Numbered from the stretch's first letter, positions 1-9,453 are shown. The stretch is DNA of 64,000 bases from FEN-1219 sp963817615 (GCA_963817615.1 CAWFPH010000002.1:1674001-1738000); one strand, 5' to 3'. The notes: generated by a model from the letters alone, not told the origin. Made by a program: numbers and translations.

Positions 1-525
1 GATTTCGCCGGTTACGACGTGCAATGGAACTGGGCCAAGGAGGTCGGACCCGGCAACATGAACATCGGCGAGGTGGCGACGATCGCGGATCACACGAAGA
101 CGCGGCCGTCACCCGACGCCGAGTGGTTCGACTACGCGGGCTCGTCGGGGCCGAGCAACATCCGCAGCGTGAATCCGTACTCGTACTCCTACCGGCTGTT
201 GACCACGGTCGGCTATTCGGTCGGCAAATGGAGCGGCAGTCTGCGGTGGCGCTATCTGCCGAGCATCAAGAGCGAGGCGTCGGTGCGGACGTTGGTCTCG
301 AAGGAGCAGCCCACGGATCCTTACAACATCTTCGACGCTTCCGCTCGCCTGGAAGTGACGAGCAAGACCGAGCTGCGATTCGGCATCGACAACCTGTTCG
401 ACGCGCCTCCCGAGATCACGTTCCGGGAATCGGCCGGCGGCTACACGAACACGGGCAAGACCAACGAGAACTTCTACGACTTCCTAGGGCGGCGGTGGTA
501 CGTCGGCTTGAAGATGAGATTCTAG
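1..525 (+). CDS. TonB-dependent receptor, C-terminal part (5' end outside window)
   Basis: The reading frame is open from base 1, so only the last 174 residues of an outer-membrane TonB-dependent receptor are visible. It shows alternating amphipathic beta-strands ending in aromatic residues, the late-barrel phrase FGIDNLFDAPPE (residues about 130-141) that is typical of the final strands of this family, and a terminal phenylalanine (KMRF end) that serves as the outer-membrane insertion signal. Such receptors import large substrates using TonB/ExbBD energy. It lies 63 bases upstream of two 2OG-oxygenase genes and a tryptophan halogenase, a gene company often seen with this receptor class. The substrate cannot be told from this fragment. 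Confidence 0.88.
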   Translation, partial: DFAGYDVQWNWAKEVGPGNMNIGEVATIADHTKTRPSPDAEWFDYAGSSGPSNIRSVNPYSYSYRLLTTVGYSVGKWSGSLRWRYLPSIKSEASVRTLVSKEQPTDPYNIFDASARLEVTSKTELRFGIDNLFDAPPEITFRESAGGYTNTGKTNENFYDFLGRRWYVGLKMRF

Positions 526-588
526 GGGTGAAATTGAGATAGATTGCTTGCGGTTCGAGGCGTCGCGATCAGGGAGTGAGCCAGGGCC

Positions 589-1650
589 GTGAGTGTTCGA
601 CTCTCTCCGAAGGTGGCCGAGGCGGCTCGCTGCGACTCGAGCGGCAATCACGCGCGCGCGGTGAGCCTGCTCGCGGAAGCGTGCGGCCACGGCGACGTGG
701 AGGCGATGACGCGCTTGGGCAAGCGGCTCCTCGTCGCGGCCGATGCGCCGGATCGCCCGAAGGAGGGCGCCGAGCTCCTCAGGGCCGCGGCCGAGCTCGG
801 CGGCGCCGAAGCCGCGGCCGAGCTCGCAGTCCTCGCCGCGATCGGTATGTGCACGCAGCAGAGCTGGGACGCGTCGCTCACGGCGCTGATCTTTGCGGCC
901 GAGCGAGGCTGGGTCCCGGCGCGGCGGCAGCTGTGCGTGCTCGCGGCCGATCGCGAGCTCGCCGCAAGCGCTGCTCGAGAGACCGATTTCGCGGCGTGGC
1001 GGCGGCTTGCCGCTACGATCGATCTGGGTCGCTGGCATACCGCGCCGCCCGGCTCGACTTTGAGCGAGTCGCCGCTCGTAAGGCATTTCCCGGACTTCGT
1101 CGGCTCGGAAGTTTGCGACTGGTTGATCGACAAGGCTCGCGGGCGGCTCGTTCGCGCGCCCGTCTACAGCCAAACGCTCCGGCAGGAGAGAATCAGCGAG
1201 ACCCGGACCAATACCTGGGCGATGTTCAACGTGCTCGAGGCTGATCTCGTCAGCGTGCTCGTGCAGGTGCGGATGTGCGCGAGCACCGCTGTGCCGTTCC
1301 GCTGTCTCGAGCCCCTGTCCGTGCTGCACTATGCGGCCGGCGAGCAGATCACGGAGCATTTCGACTTCGTCGATCCGCTGCAAACGCCGAACTACGAGCA
1401 GGAGATGGCGGACAACGGCCAGCGTATCTTGACCTTTTTGGTGTACTTGAACGACGACTATGCGGGCGGCAAGACCGAGATGACCGAGCTCGGCATCTCG
1501 CACCAGGGGCAGAAGGGCGAGGGTTTGTTCTTCGTGAACGCGCTCCCGAACGGCGATCCGGATCGGCGAACCTTGCACGCGGGCCGGCCGCCGACCTGCG
1601 GCGAAAAGTGGGTGGTCTCGCAGTTCATGCGAGGCCGCCCGCTGTTCTGA
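589..1650 (+). CDS. 2OG-Fe(II) oxygenase, prolyl 4-hydroxylase-like, with helical N-terminal region
   Basis: The 353-residue protein probably starts at GTG 589. Residues 1-145 are Ala-rich helices resembling Sel1/TPR-type repeats. Residues about 165-350 form a double-stranded beta-helix dioxygenase domain of the prolyl 4-hydroxylase type: the HxD iron ligands are H257 and D259 (EHFDFVD), the distal histidine is H330 (TLHAGRP) and K340 is placed to bind the 2-oxoglutarate carboxylate. Fe(II), 2-oxoglutarate and O2 are the expected cofactors and cosubstrates. The gene is followed 11 bases later by a second 2OG oxygenase and then a halogenase, suggesting co-transcription. The substrate is unknown. 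Confidence 0.85.
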   Translation: MSVRLSPKVAEAARCDSSGNHARAVSLLAEACGHGDVEAMTRLGKRLLVAADAPDRPKEGAELLRAAAELGGAEAAAELAVLAAIGMCTQQSWDASLTALIFAAERGWVPARRQLCVLAADRELAASAARETDFAAWRRLAATIDLGRWHTAPPGSTLSESPLVRHFPDFVGSEVCDWLIDKARGRLVRAPVYSQTLRQERISETRTNTWAMFNVLEADLVSVLVQVRMCASTAVPFRCLEPLSVLHYAAGEQITEHFDFVDPLQTPNYEQEMADNGQRILTFLVYLNDDYAGGKTEMTELGISHQGQKGEGLFFVNALPNGDPDRRTLHAGRPPTCGEKWVVSQFMRGRPLF

Positions 1651-1660
1651 GCCGCCGTCC

Positions 1661-2416
1661 GTGCAAAGCCCGGACTCCGTCGCCGCCGAGCCGATCGAGC
1701 TCAATCCCGGTTTGGACGTCGAAGCGGCCGCACGTGCGTTCGCGCACCGAGGCAGAGTGCGGATCCCGGACGTGCTCGAGCGTGCGAGCGCCGCGCGCCT
1801 GCGCGGCTCTCTGTCGGCGGAGGTGCCGTGGCGGCTGACGTATAACGAGGGGAGCAAGAACCTGATTCTCGACTCGGCCGCTTTGGAGCGGCTCGGCGAA
1901 CGCACGCAGCGCGAGGTGCTGCGGAACGTGTTGTCGCGGGCACAGCACGAGTTCCAATACTTGTTCCGCACGTACCCGATGGTGAGCGCGTACGTCACAG
2001 GTGAGGATCCGGCGCTGTTTCTGCACTATGTGTTCGAGTGGCTCAACGACTCGCGCACGCTCGAGGTGATGCGCACGATCACGGGTATCGACACGCTCCG
2101 GAAGGCGAACGCTCAGGCCACGCTGTATCGTCCGGGGCATTTTCTGACGCAGCACGACGACAGCGGCTATCCGGACCAGCATCGTCGGGTCGCATACGTG
2201 CTGTATATGACGCGCGGCTGGCGCGCCGAGTGGGGCGGTCAGCTCCAGTTCCTGACCGAAGACGGCGACGTCGAGGAGGTCTGGATGCCGCGCTTCAACT
2301 CGCTCGGGCTGTTCATGGTGCCGACTCCGCACGTCGTGACCTACGTGTCGCCGTTCGCCACGCAGCCGCGTTACGCGATCACGGGATGGCTCTGCGACGC
2401 ACCGGACGCTGCGTGA
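1661..2416 (+). CDS. 2OG-Fe(II) oxygenase family protein
   Basis: This 251-residue protein starts at GTG 1661, 11 bases after the preceding stop. It is a second Fe(II)/2-oxoglutarate dioxygenase. The iron triad is H165-x-D167 (LTQHDDSG) with distal H224 (PTPHVVTYV), and R238 (RYAITGW) is the likely 2OG-binding arginine. The region around residues 175-200 (YVLYMTRGW, WGGQLQF) matches the Ofd1/Tpa1-like branch rather than the P4H-like upstream gene. Its stop overlaps the GTG start of the halogenase gene by four bases (GTGA), so translation is probably coupled. The neighbours suggest a shared substrate for the two oxygenases and the halogenase, which is inference. Confidence 0.85.
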   Translation: MQSPDSVAAEPIELNPGLDVEAAARAFAHRGRVRIPDVLERASAARLRGSLSAEVPWRLTYNEGSKNLILDSAALERLGERTQREVLRNVLSRAQHEFQYLFRTYPMVSAYVTGEDPALFLHYVFEWLNDSRTLEVMRTITGIDTLRKANAQATLYRPGHFLTQHDDSGYPDQHRRVAYVLYMTRGWRAEWGGQLQFLTEDGDVEEVWMPRFNSLGLFMVPTPHVVTYVSPFATQPRYAITGWLCDAPDAA

Positions 2417-4017
2417 GCGAGCCCGTCAAGAACGTCGTCGTCTTGGGCGGCGGCACGGCCGGCTGGATGAGCGCGTGCGTCATCGAGCGCGTCCTTGCCA
2501 AGCTTCGGGTGCCGGATGCGCGCGTGACTCTGATCGAGTCCGAGGACATCGGCATCATCGGCGTGGGCGAAGCGACGCTCAACGATCTCAAGGGCGCGCT
2601 GCAGTTCCTCGAGATCGACGAAGCGGCGTTCATGAGCAACGCCCACGCCACGTTCAAGAACGGGATCAAGTTCGTCAACTGGCGCGACGATCCGGCCAAG
2701 GTCGGAACGCATCATTTCTATCATCCGTTCGAGGACACGCCCACGATCGACGGCATGGCGCTCGTGGACGTCTGGTCGTGCTTGCGCGCGGATCATGGCT
2801 TCGACATGGACTATGCCTATCTGACCGGCCCGTCGGCGTTCATCTCCGACAGGCTGCGCGCGCCCAAGACGGCCGACAGCAAGCCATACCAGGGCCTCTT
2901 CAACTATGCCTACCACATGGACGCGGTGCTCTTCGGCCGATACCTGCGCGAGCTCGCGCTCGGCCGCGGTGTGCGGCGGATCGTCGACAACGTGGTCGGC
3001 GTCCGAGGCGACGAGCACGGGCTGATCGCGGCGCTCACCACCGGGCAGCACGGCGACGTCGCCGGCGATCTCTTCATCGACTGCTCGGGGTTCGGCGGGC
3101 GCCTGATCAACGGGCACTACGGTAGCGAGTTCGTCTCGTTCGGCGATTCGCTCTACAACGATCGCGCGGTCGCACTGCGCGTGCCGTACACGAGCGCCGC
3201 GGATCCGATCAATCCGTTCACGACCGCGACAGCCGCGCGCAACGGTTGGATCTGGGACATCCCGCTCAGCGACCAGCAAGTTGCGATCGAGGGGCGCCAG
3301 CGCTGGAGCGACGACTCCGCGCACGGCCGGCGCGGGATCGGTTACGTGTACTCGAGCGGATTCGTTTCCGACGATGCCGCCGAGCGCGAGCTGCGCGATT
3401 ACGTCGGGCCGCAGGCTGACGGCGTCGACGCGCGGCGGCTCAAGATGCGGATCGGCTACAACCGCAAGCTCTGGGTCAAGAACTGCGTTGCGATCGGCCT
3501 CGCGGGCGGATTCATCGAGCCGCTGGAGTCGACCGGCATCGCGCTGGTTACGCAGGGCCTCGAGATGCTGCGCCTCCATTTCCCGACGCGCGACTTTCCA
3601 GAGCCGCTGGCCGAGAGCTACAACGACGCGATGCGCCGTCTCTACGAGCACATCCGCGAGTTCATCGTGCTGCACTACTGCACGACGCGGCGCGACGACA
3701 CGGAGTATTGGCGCGCGAACAAGCACAACGCCAATATTCCGCCGCGACTACGCGCGCAGCTCGAGCAGTGGCGTCATCGAGCACCGACCGCGTTCGACAA
3801 CGACAGCGGCTTCGATTTCTTTCACTACACCTCTTTTCATTACATCTTGGCCGGCATGCACCACCTTCCGCCGCCGAGCGGCTACGTGCGCAACCGCCTG
3901 TCGAAAAACCTCGTGGAGCACATTCGCCGGAGGATCGCGGAGGTGCACGCGAGCGCATTCGCGGCGAGCATCGATCACGCCGAGTTCTTGAGAGCACAGT
4001 ATCGGTGCCGCCGCTGA
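2413..4017 (+). CDS. Flavin-dependent tryptophan halogenase family protein
   Basis: The protein has 534 residues from GTG 2413. This start is chosen because the FAD-binding GxGxxG (VLGGGTAGW, residues 10-18) follows at once; the frame is open further upstream only as an overlap with the previous gene. Family hallmarks are present: NDLK with K60, equivalent to the PrnA lysine that handles hypohalous acid; the WxWxIP halogenase motif at residues 279-284; and E372-S373 in FIEPLESTGIAL, matching the catalytic PrnA glutamate region. The enzyme needs reduced FAD from a separate reductase, which is not in the window. Members next to TonB receptors are widespread and mostly uncharacterised, so the true substrate may not be free tryptophan. 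Confidence 0.9.
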   Translation: MSEPVKNVVVLGGGTAGWMSACVIERVLAKLRVPDARVTLIESEDIGIIGVGEATLNDLKGALQFLEIDEAAFMSNAHATFKNGIKFVNWRDDPAKVGTHHFYHPFEDTPTIDGMALVDVWSCLRADHGFDMDYAYLTGPSAFISDRLRAPKTADSKPYQGLFNYAYHMDAVLFGRYLRELALGRGVRRIVDNVVGVRGDEHGLIAALTTGQHGDVAGDLFIDCSGFGGRLINGHYGSEFVSFGDSLYNDRAVALRVPYTSAADPINPFTTATAARNGWIWDIPLSDQQVAIEGRQRWSDDSAHGRRGIGYVYSSGFVSDDAAERELRDYVGPQADGVDARRLKMRIGYNRKLWVKNCVAIGLAGGFIEPLESTGIALVTQGLEMLRLHFPTRDFPEPLAESYNDAMRRLYEHIREFIVLHYCTTRRDDTEYWRANKHNANIPPRLRAQLEQWRHRAPTAFDNDSGFDFFHYTSFHYILAGMHHLPPPSGYVRNRLSKNLVEHIRRRIAEVHASAFAASIDHAEFLRAQYRCRR

Positions 4018-4229
4018 CCAGACCCGGATGGACCCAAAACGAGCCACAATGATTGGCCTGGCCGGAACGGTGCGTTTCGGCTCTAATCGGGACACCAGGC
4101 TCCGGTTGGAGGACTGCGCCGCCGACGCCCGAGACTCGAAGCATGCCGTGGGCGGCGAGGGTATGCGTAAGAGCGCAGCGATCGCCACGCCGTCCTGAGC
4201 ACGGCGCGCCGCGGGAGTCCGCCCGGCGG

Positions 4230-5237
4230 CTGCAGGTGGCCCTCAAAGCGCTGCTCGTGAGCCCCGATTTCCTGTTCCGCGTCGAGCGCGATCCGCCCGC
4301 CGCGGCGCCGGGCGAGGTGTATCGCATCGACGACGTGGAGCTCGCGTCGCGGTTGCCGTTCTTCCTTTGGAGCAGCCTCCCGGACGAGACGCTGCTCGCG
4401 GCCGCGGAGCACGGCAATCTGCACGAGACCGCCGAGCTCGAGCGGCAGGTGCAACGCACGATCGCCGACCCGCGCGCCGACGCGTTCGTCGAGCACTTCG
4501 CGGGCCAATGGCTGTAGCTGCGCAACCTCGAAGCCGTGATTCCGGTGCAGAGCATCTTCCCTAACTTCGACGACACGCTGCGGCAGGGGCTGCGCCGCGA
4601 GACCGAGCTCTTCTTCGCGAGCGTGCTGCGCGAGAACCGCAGCGTGCTCGACTTGCTCGATGCGAGCTACACGTTCGTCAACGAGCGCGTGGCGGAGCAC
4701 TACGGGTTGCCGAACGTGAAGGGCAGTCGTTTCCGGCGCGTCGATCTGCCGCCCGGGAGCCCGAGGCGCGGCATCTTCGGCCAGGGCGCGATCCTCGCGG
4801 TCACGTCGTTCGCGGACCGCACCTCGCCCGTAAAGCGCGGGCACTGGATTCTCGGCAACTTGCTCGGCGCGGAGCCGCCGCCACCGCCGCCGAACGTGCC
4901 GCCGCTCGAGCTCGGCGACCCGATCGATGCGTCGGGCGTGCTGCCCGATGGCAGCTCGTTCCGCAATCTCGAGGAATTCCGCGCGGCGCTCGAGTCGTCC
5001 GAGCTGTTCCGCCTGGCGCTCGCCGAGAAGCTCATGTACGAGCTGCAGTGGCTCGCGTTCCGGGCGGATCTCACGCGCGTCGTCACGTTCATGCTCGGCC
5101 GCGAGCTCAACGCGTTCATCCGCTATCCCGACACCGCCGCGCACCTGCGCGAGCTGATGGCCGCGAAGGGTCTGCCCGTGCCGCCGGTCGTGTGGGACGG
5201 CCCGGGCGGCAACACCGCGGCTTCGACCGCTCGATAG
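4230..5237 (+). pseudogene. Decayed DUF1592/DUF1588-domain protein with internal amber codon
   Basis: One frame reads through a recognisable DUF1592 domain (LLVSPDFLFRVERDP, then ELASRLPFFLWSSLPDE, then EHFAGQWL) and stops at TAG 4515-4517, exactly where relatives have Gln in the WLQLRNLE segment. The same frame continues with RNLEAVIPVQSIFPNFDD and a DUF1588 block (TSPVKRGHWILGNLLG). The normal DUF1587/DUF1595 N-terminus is missing; the upstream 200 bases show nothing recognisable. Near 4905 the expected CxxCH-like DUF1585 segment is deleted. After about 5030 the text switches to a DUF1552-like stretch (LQWLAFRADLTRVVTFMLGRE), a family usually encoded next door. I read it as a fused, dead remnant of a two-gene cassette. 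Confidence 0.8.
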
Positions 5238-5304
5238 GCCGAGGGATCTCCACGACATAGTTGCCTCCGCGGACTCGTCACGGCGTCGGAGGAGATCGCA
5301 GTGA

Positions 5305-5323
5305 CCGTCCGCGGCGCGGACGG
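5305..5323. terminator. Inverted repeat between converging genes, possible terminator
   Basis: An 8-bp perfect stem (CCGTCCGC / GCGGACGG) with a 3-base loop lies between the end of the decayed + strand gene and the end of the - strand PQQ dehydrogenase. No U-tract follows on either strand, so a canonical intrinsic terminator is not shown. Confidence 0.35.
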
Positions 5324-5356
5324 CGCGACGACAGCGACGGCGCCGCGACGGCAGCG

Positions 5357-7081
5357 CTACGGCAGCGCGAACACGAACACCGCGCTCTCGGCCTTCTCGG
5401 GAACGACCTCGGGCGCGAACTTGCGGCCATTGTTGTAGACCCCGGACGAGCCCGTCAGGAACGCGACGTACTGCTTGCCCCCGGCCGAGTACGTGACGGG
5501 ATAGCCCGTGATCGGCGAGCCCACGTTGGTCTGCCACAGCACTGCGCCGGTCTTGTCGTCGTAGGCCGTGACGTTGCCGGCCACGTCGCCGCCGAACACG
5601 AGCCCGCCAGCAGTCGCGACCATCGACATCGCACCCGCGCGCAGCTCCTTGCGCCAGAGGACCGCGCCGGTGTCGACCGAGACGGCCCACACCGTGCCCT
5701 GACCCGTCGCGCCCGGCGACAGGATCTGCTCCTGCTTGAGCCCGTAGACGAGCTTCGGATCGCGGCCGTCGTCCTGCACCTTCGTGTTCATGCACTGGTT
5801 CTGCATCGGCATGTACATCGCGTTCGTGCGCGGGCTGTACGCGCCGGCCGGCCAGTTTTTGCCGCCGTTCATGCCGGGGCACACCATGATCTCTTGATCC
5901 TTGTGCGAATAGACGCGCTCCGGATCGTCGGTGACCTTGCCCGTCGCGCCGTCGATCGTCTTCACGACGTTCTGAAAGATCGTGGGCCGGGCCCAGAGGA
6001 ACTCGCCCGTCTCGCGATCGAGCGTGTAGACAATGCCGGTCTTGCCGGGGATGCCGGTCACCACCTTGCGCCGCTCGCCCTGCTTCAACCGCGGATTGAT
6101 CCACGCGACCTCGCTCGCTTGCGGCGCGACCTTCGTGTCGACGAGCAGCCGTTCGAACGGATGATCGAGATCCCAGTTGTCGATCAGATGCTGGTAGTAC
6201 CAGACGATCTTGCCGGTCGCGGGGTCGAGCGCGAGTGTGGAGTCGTGATAGAGGTGCTGCTTGTCCGCGCCGCCGAGCTGGAATTTCGGCGCGGGAATCG
6301 TGACCGATGTGCCGATGTAGATCTTGTTCAGCACGGGGTCGAAGCTCGGCGTCATCCACGAGCCGACATGCCAGCGCTGCTCGAGCGGCACGTCGCCCCA
6401 GCTGTCGCCGCCGGGCTCACCCGGCAGCGCGATCGTGCGCGTGCGCCACAGCTCCTTGCCGGTCGTGGCGTCGTGCGCCGTGATCACGCAGCCTTCGAAC
6501 GTCGCATCGGGCTGGCACTGCCGCCCCGTGATGACCCTGCCGTTCGCGATGATCGGGCCGCCGGTCGCGTGCGCGCGCACCGCCGGCTCGTGCACGGGCG
6601 TCTCCCAGCGCAGCGAGCCGTCGCGCGCGTCGATCGCGTATATCTGATTGTCGCCGCCTGCGCCGATCAGCGTGTCGCCGTAGATTGCGATGCTGCGCTT
6701 CGTGCTGCCGCGAATGCCCTCGGGGAACTTGCGCTGATACTCCCAGAGCAGCGTGCCCGTCTTGCCGTCGAACGCCTGGATGTAGTCGCCGCGGTTCGGC
6801 ACGTACATCACGCCGCGATAAACGAGCGGCGTGCCCTCTTGCGCGCCCGAGCCGATCGGCTTCGTCCAGGCTTGCTTCAGCTGCGCGACGTTGCGCTTGT
6901 CGATCTCGTGCAGCGGGCTATACGCCCAGCCGTTCAGCGTGCGCCGCCAACTGAGCCAATCGCCGTCGGCCGGGCTTTGCAGCATCTTGTCGGTGACGGG
7001 CACGAAGTCGCCGGTTTGCGCGGCGATCGGCGGCGCGGCGACGAGCGCAAGGCTCAAGGCCGCGAGGCGAGCTCGAAGCAT
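5357..7081 (-). CDS. PQQ-dependent dehydrogenase (quinoprotein, 8-bladed propeller type)
   Basis: The 574-residue product starts at ATG 7081-7079. A purine-rich Shine-Dalgarno run (GGGGGGAA) precedes it and a clear signal peptide follows (MLRARLAALSLALVAAPPIAAQ without longer hydrophobic context), so it is periplasmic. The frame stays open upstream without meaning. Repeated propeller-blade signatures of the quinoprotein family occur throughout (DxxTGKELWR, DPATGKIVWYYQ, DRETGEFLWARP, DDKTGAVLWQT). The DNWDLDHP motif near the middle matches the catalytic aspartate region of methanol/ethanol dehydrogenases. No CxxCH haem motif is present, so electrons must go to a separate cytochrome. The substrate is probably a primary alcohol or polyol; this is not determinable here. 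Confidence 0.87.
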   Translation of the reverse strand: MLRARLAALSLALVAAPPIAAQTGDFVPVTDKMLQSPADGDWLSWRRTLNGWAYSPLHEIDKRNVAQLKQAWTKPIGSGAQEGTPLVYRGVMYVPNRGDYIQAFDGKTGTLLWEYQRKFPEGIRGSTKRSIAIYGDTLIGAGGDNQIYAIDARDGSLRWETPVHEPAVRAHATGGPIIANGRVITGRQCQPDATFEGCVITAHDATTGKELWRTRTIALPGEPGGDSWGDVPLEQRWHVGSWMTPSFDPVLNKIYIGTSVTIPAPKFQLGGADKQHLYHDSTLALDPATGKIVWYYQHLIDNWDLDHPFERLLVDTKVAPQASEVAWINPRLKQGERRKVVTGIPGKTGIVYTLDRETGEFLWARPTIFQNVVKTIDGATGKVTDDPERVYSHKDQEIMVCPGMNGGKNWPAGAYSPRTNAMYMPMQNQCMNTKVQDDGRDPKLVYGLKQEQILSPGATGQGTVWAVSVDTGAVLWRKELRAGAMSMVATAGGLVFGGDVAGNVTAYDDKTGAVLWQTNVGSPITGYPVTYSAGGKQYVAFLTGSSGVYNNGRKFAPEVVPEKAESAVFVFALP

Positions 7082-7332
7082 GATGTTCCCCCCAAATTGG
7101 CGTCGTCGTTCGATTCGCCGGCGCGTCGCGCGGATCCGTGCACGTGCGCCGTCGAAGAGTCGCCGCCATTCTCGCCGCGGCCGCGGCGCGTGACTAGTGT
7201 GGGCGCAGTGCGCTCGACCGGGTAGCGCGGGCTCCACGATTGGCGCTGTCCTCCCCTGACACGGCCTCGCGGACCGGTGAAGCTCAAGGTAGCATCGCTC
7301 GAATTCGGACGAACGGCTCGGGGGAGGGGACC

Positions 7333-8952
7333 ATGAGCTTCGAACATTCACGGCGCGATTTTCTCGTCCGCAGCTCGTTGCTCGCCGCGCTCTCGAGCAC
7401 GAGTCTGATTCGTCCGACCTGGGCGCAGAACGCGCCGATCGCCGAGACTGCCTGCGGCCGCGTGCGCGGCACCGAGAAGGAAGGCGTCAAAGCGTTCAAG
7501 GGCATTCCGTACGGCGCGAGCACTGCGGGCAAGAATCGTTTCATGCCGCCGCGGGATCCCGCGAAGTGGACCGGCGTGCGCGACGCGCTCGATTACGCAG
7601 CGCGCGCGCCGCAGGCCGAGCCGCGCGCGCAGGGCGCCGGCGACGAGCAGGGCGCGACGCGCGGGCAGATGGAGAGCGAGGACTGCCTGTCGCTCAACAT
7701 CTGGACGCCCGCGCTCGACAACGGCAAGCGGCCCGTGATTATGTGGTGCCACGGCGGCGGCTTCAACGTGGGCTCGGGTGCCGCGCCCGTGAACGACGGC
7801 ACGAGGCTCGCGTTGCGCGGCGACATCGTGTCCGTCACGACGAACCACCGCTTGAACGTGCTCGGGTATACCTATCTAGGTGAGGCGCTCGGCCGCGACT
7901 TCGAGGCAACGGGTGCGCTCGGGGTGCTCGACCTCGTGCACGCGCTGAAGTGGATCAAGACCAACATCGCGCAATTCGGCGGCGATCCCGGCAACGTGAC
8001 GATCATCGGTCAATCCGGCGGCGGCTACAAAGTGTCGACGCTGCTCACGATGCCGGCCGCGAGGGGTCTGTTCCATCGCGCGGTCGCGATGAGCGGCTCC
8101 GCGCTCGAGCTGCTAGAGCCGGACCACTCCGCGCACGCGACGCAAGAGCTGCTCGCGCAGCTCGGCCTCACCAAGCCGACGCTCGCGGATCTCCAGGCGC
8201 TGCCGGTCGACCAGATCATGCGCGCGTACTTCGCGACCACGGCGAAGCTTCGCAGGGACAATTTCGGCCGCTCGTTCGACCCGACCGTGGACGGTAAGGT
8301 GATCACGCAGCATCCGTTTAGCCCGACCGCATCGCGCGTGTCGGCCGACGTGCCCGTGATCTTCAGCCACACGAGCGGGGAGGCCACGTTCCGCGCCGCG
8401 GAGCGGCTCTTCGATCTCGACGAGGCCAGTATGCGCAGCGAGCTCGAGTCGAGCCTGCACGACCAGGCCGACTCGCTGATTGCGCTCTATCGCAAGCTCT
8501 ACCCGGGCTCCACTCCGTCGGACATGTACTTCAGGATCGCAAGCGACAATCGGTTCGGCGCGGCCGCGATGAAGGCGGCCGAGCGGCGAGCGGCGCTGAA
8601 GCGCGGGCCCGCGTATCTGTACTACTGGACCTGGGAGTCGCCGCTCGACGGCGGCAAGTACCACGCCGAGCATACGATCGACATCGCGTTCGCATACGAC
8701 AACGTGAAGGCTTCGCGCCTGTCGGCCGACGCGCCCGACGCGCAGGCGCTCGCCGACAAGGTGAGCGAGGCTTTCATTGCGTTCTTCCGTACCGGCGATC
8801 CGAACACGCCGAAGTCGAAGCTGCCGCATTGGCCGAAGTTCGACGCCGCGAGTCGGCCGACGATGGTTTTCAACGACGTGCCGAAGCTCGTGAACGACCC
8901 GATCCGCGAGCAGCGGCTCGCGATGTGGGAAGCGATGGGGTTGACGACGTGA
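7333..8952 (+). CDS. Tat-exported carboxylesterase/lipase, type B family
   Basis: The 539-residue protein starts at ATG 7333 behind GGGGAGGGG. The N-terminus carries a twin-arginine signal (SRRDFLVRSSLLAAL, then a WAQ cleavage region), so export in folded form is expected. The alpha/beta-hydrolase core includes the oxyanion-hole segment CHGGGFNVGSG, the nucleophile elbow GQSGGG with S228, and EDCLSLNIWTP, the signature of type-B carboxylesterases. The catalytic histidine probably lies in KYHAEHTIDIAF near residue 443, somewhat different from the usual GAxHGxE context. It hydrolyses carboxylic esters in the periplasm. The 250-base gap to the divergent PQQ dehydrogenase probably holds both promoters. 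Confidence 0.88.
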   Translation: MSFEHSRRDFLVRSSLLAALSSTSLIRPTWAQNAPIAETACGRVRGTEKEGVKAFKGIPYGASTAGKNRFMPPRDPAKWTGVRDALDYAARAPQAEPRAQGAGDEQGATRGQMESEDCLSLNIWTPALDNGKRPVIMWCHGGGFNVGSGAAPVNDGTRLALRGDIVSVTTNHRLNVLGYTYLGEALGRDFEATGALGVLDLVHALKWIKTNIAQFGGDPGNVTIIGQSGGGYKVSTLLTMPAARGLFHRAVAMSGSALELLEPDHSAHATQELLAQLGLTKPTLADLQALPVDQIMRAYFATTAKLRRDNFGRSFDPTVDGKVITQHPFSPTASRVSADVPVIFSHTSGEATFRAAERLFDLDEASMRSELESSLHDQADSLIALYRKLYPGSTPSDMYFRIASDNRFGAAAMKAAERRAALKRGPAYLYYWTWESPLDGGKYHAEHTIDIAFAYDNVKASRLSADAPDAQALADKVSEAFIAFFRTGDPNTPKSKLPHWPKFDAASRPTMVFNDVPKLVNDPIREQRLAMWEAMGLTT

Positions 8953-9004
8953 CTGCGACGGCTCCCAACGCCGTCGAATGGTTCCGCGCTCGACGTCTGC
9001 CCCG

Positions 9005-9400
9005 CTAGCCCGGGTACTCCGCGAATTCCGCGAGGCCTTCTCGACGGTTGTGCCACGGCGCCTGCGAGCGCAGGAACATGTGCGCGGACTCGACGAGCGG
9101 CTCCCGAGTGTCGAGCGTGCCGGGCTGCACGAAGTAAATGCCCATCGACGGATGGGCGGTCGGCATGTGGGTGCCGCACACCGAGCAGAAATTGCGGAAG
9201 TTGCCGGGCGAGCTCTCGTATTTCTTGAGCAGCGCTTCGCCGCTCGTCCACTTGAAACCGTCGATAGGCGCAGTCGCGTAGTCGCCGTAGGCAGAGCCGC
9301 TCGTCTTTTGGCAGAGCGTGCAGTGACACTTCGTGACGTTCGGACCGAGCGTCTTCGCCTCATAGGTGACTTTGCCGCACAGGCAGCTGCCTTTGGCCAT
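9005..9400 (-). CDS. GFA family (CENP-V/glutathione-dependent formaldehyde-activating-like) protein
   Basis: A 131-residue zinc protein with the GFA fold. The zinc-ligand cysteines are C6 and C8 (SCLCGKV), C25, C27 and C30 (KCHCTLC) and C72, C75 (FCSVCGTH), the standard arrangement. The family name comes from Gfa, but most members are uncharacterised and activity on S-hydroxymethylglutathione should not be assumed. It starts at ATG 9400-9398. The upstream neighbour on the same strand is a 5'-nucleotidase-type gene ending 53 bases away, with no obvious functional link. Confidence 0.87.
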   Translation of the reverse strand: MAKGSCLCGKVTYEAKTLGPNVTKCHCTLCQKTSGSAYGDYATAPIDGFKWTSGEALLKKYESSPGNFRNFCSVCGTHMPTAHPSMGIYFVQPGTLDTREPLVESAHMFLRSQAPWHNRREGLAEFAEYPG

Positions 9401-9453
9401 CGCGTTTCTCCGAAATGATGTGGTCGAGCGACTCACTCTGCCACAACGGCGCT

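Noticed and set aside
484..1998. Long open frame on the - strand opposite the 2OG oxygenase genes
   Set aside because: Arg/Ala-rich translation with no domain, lying across clear genes on the + strand; a GC-rich shadow.
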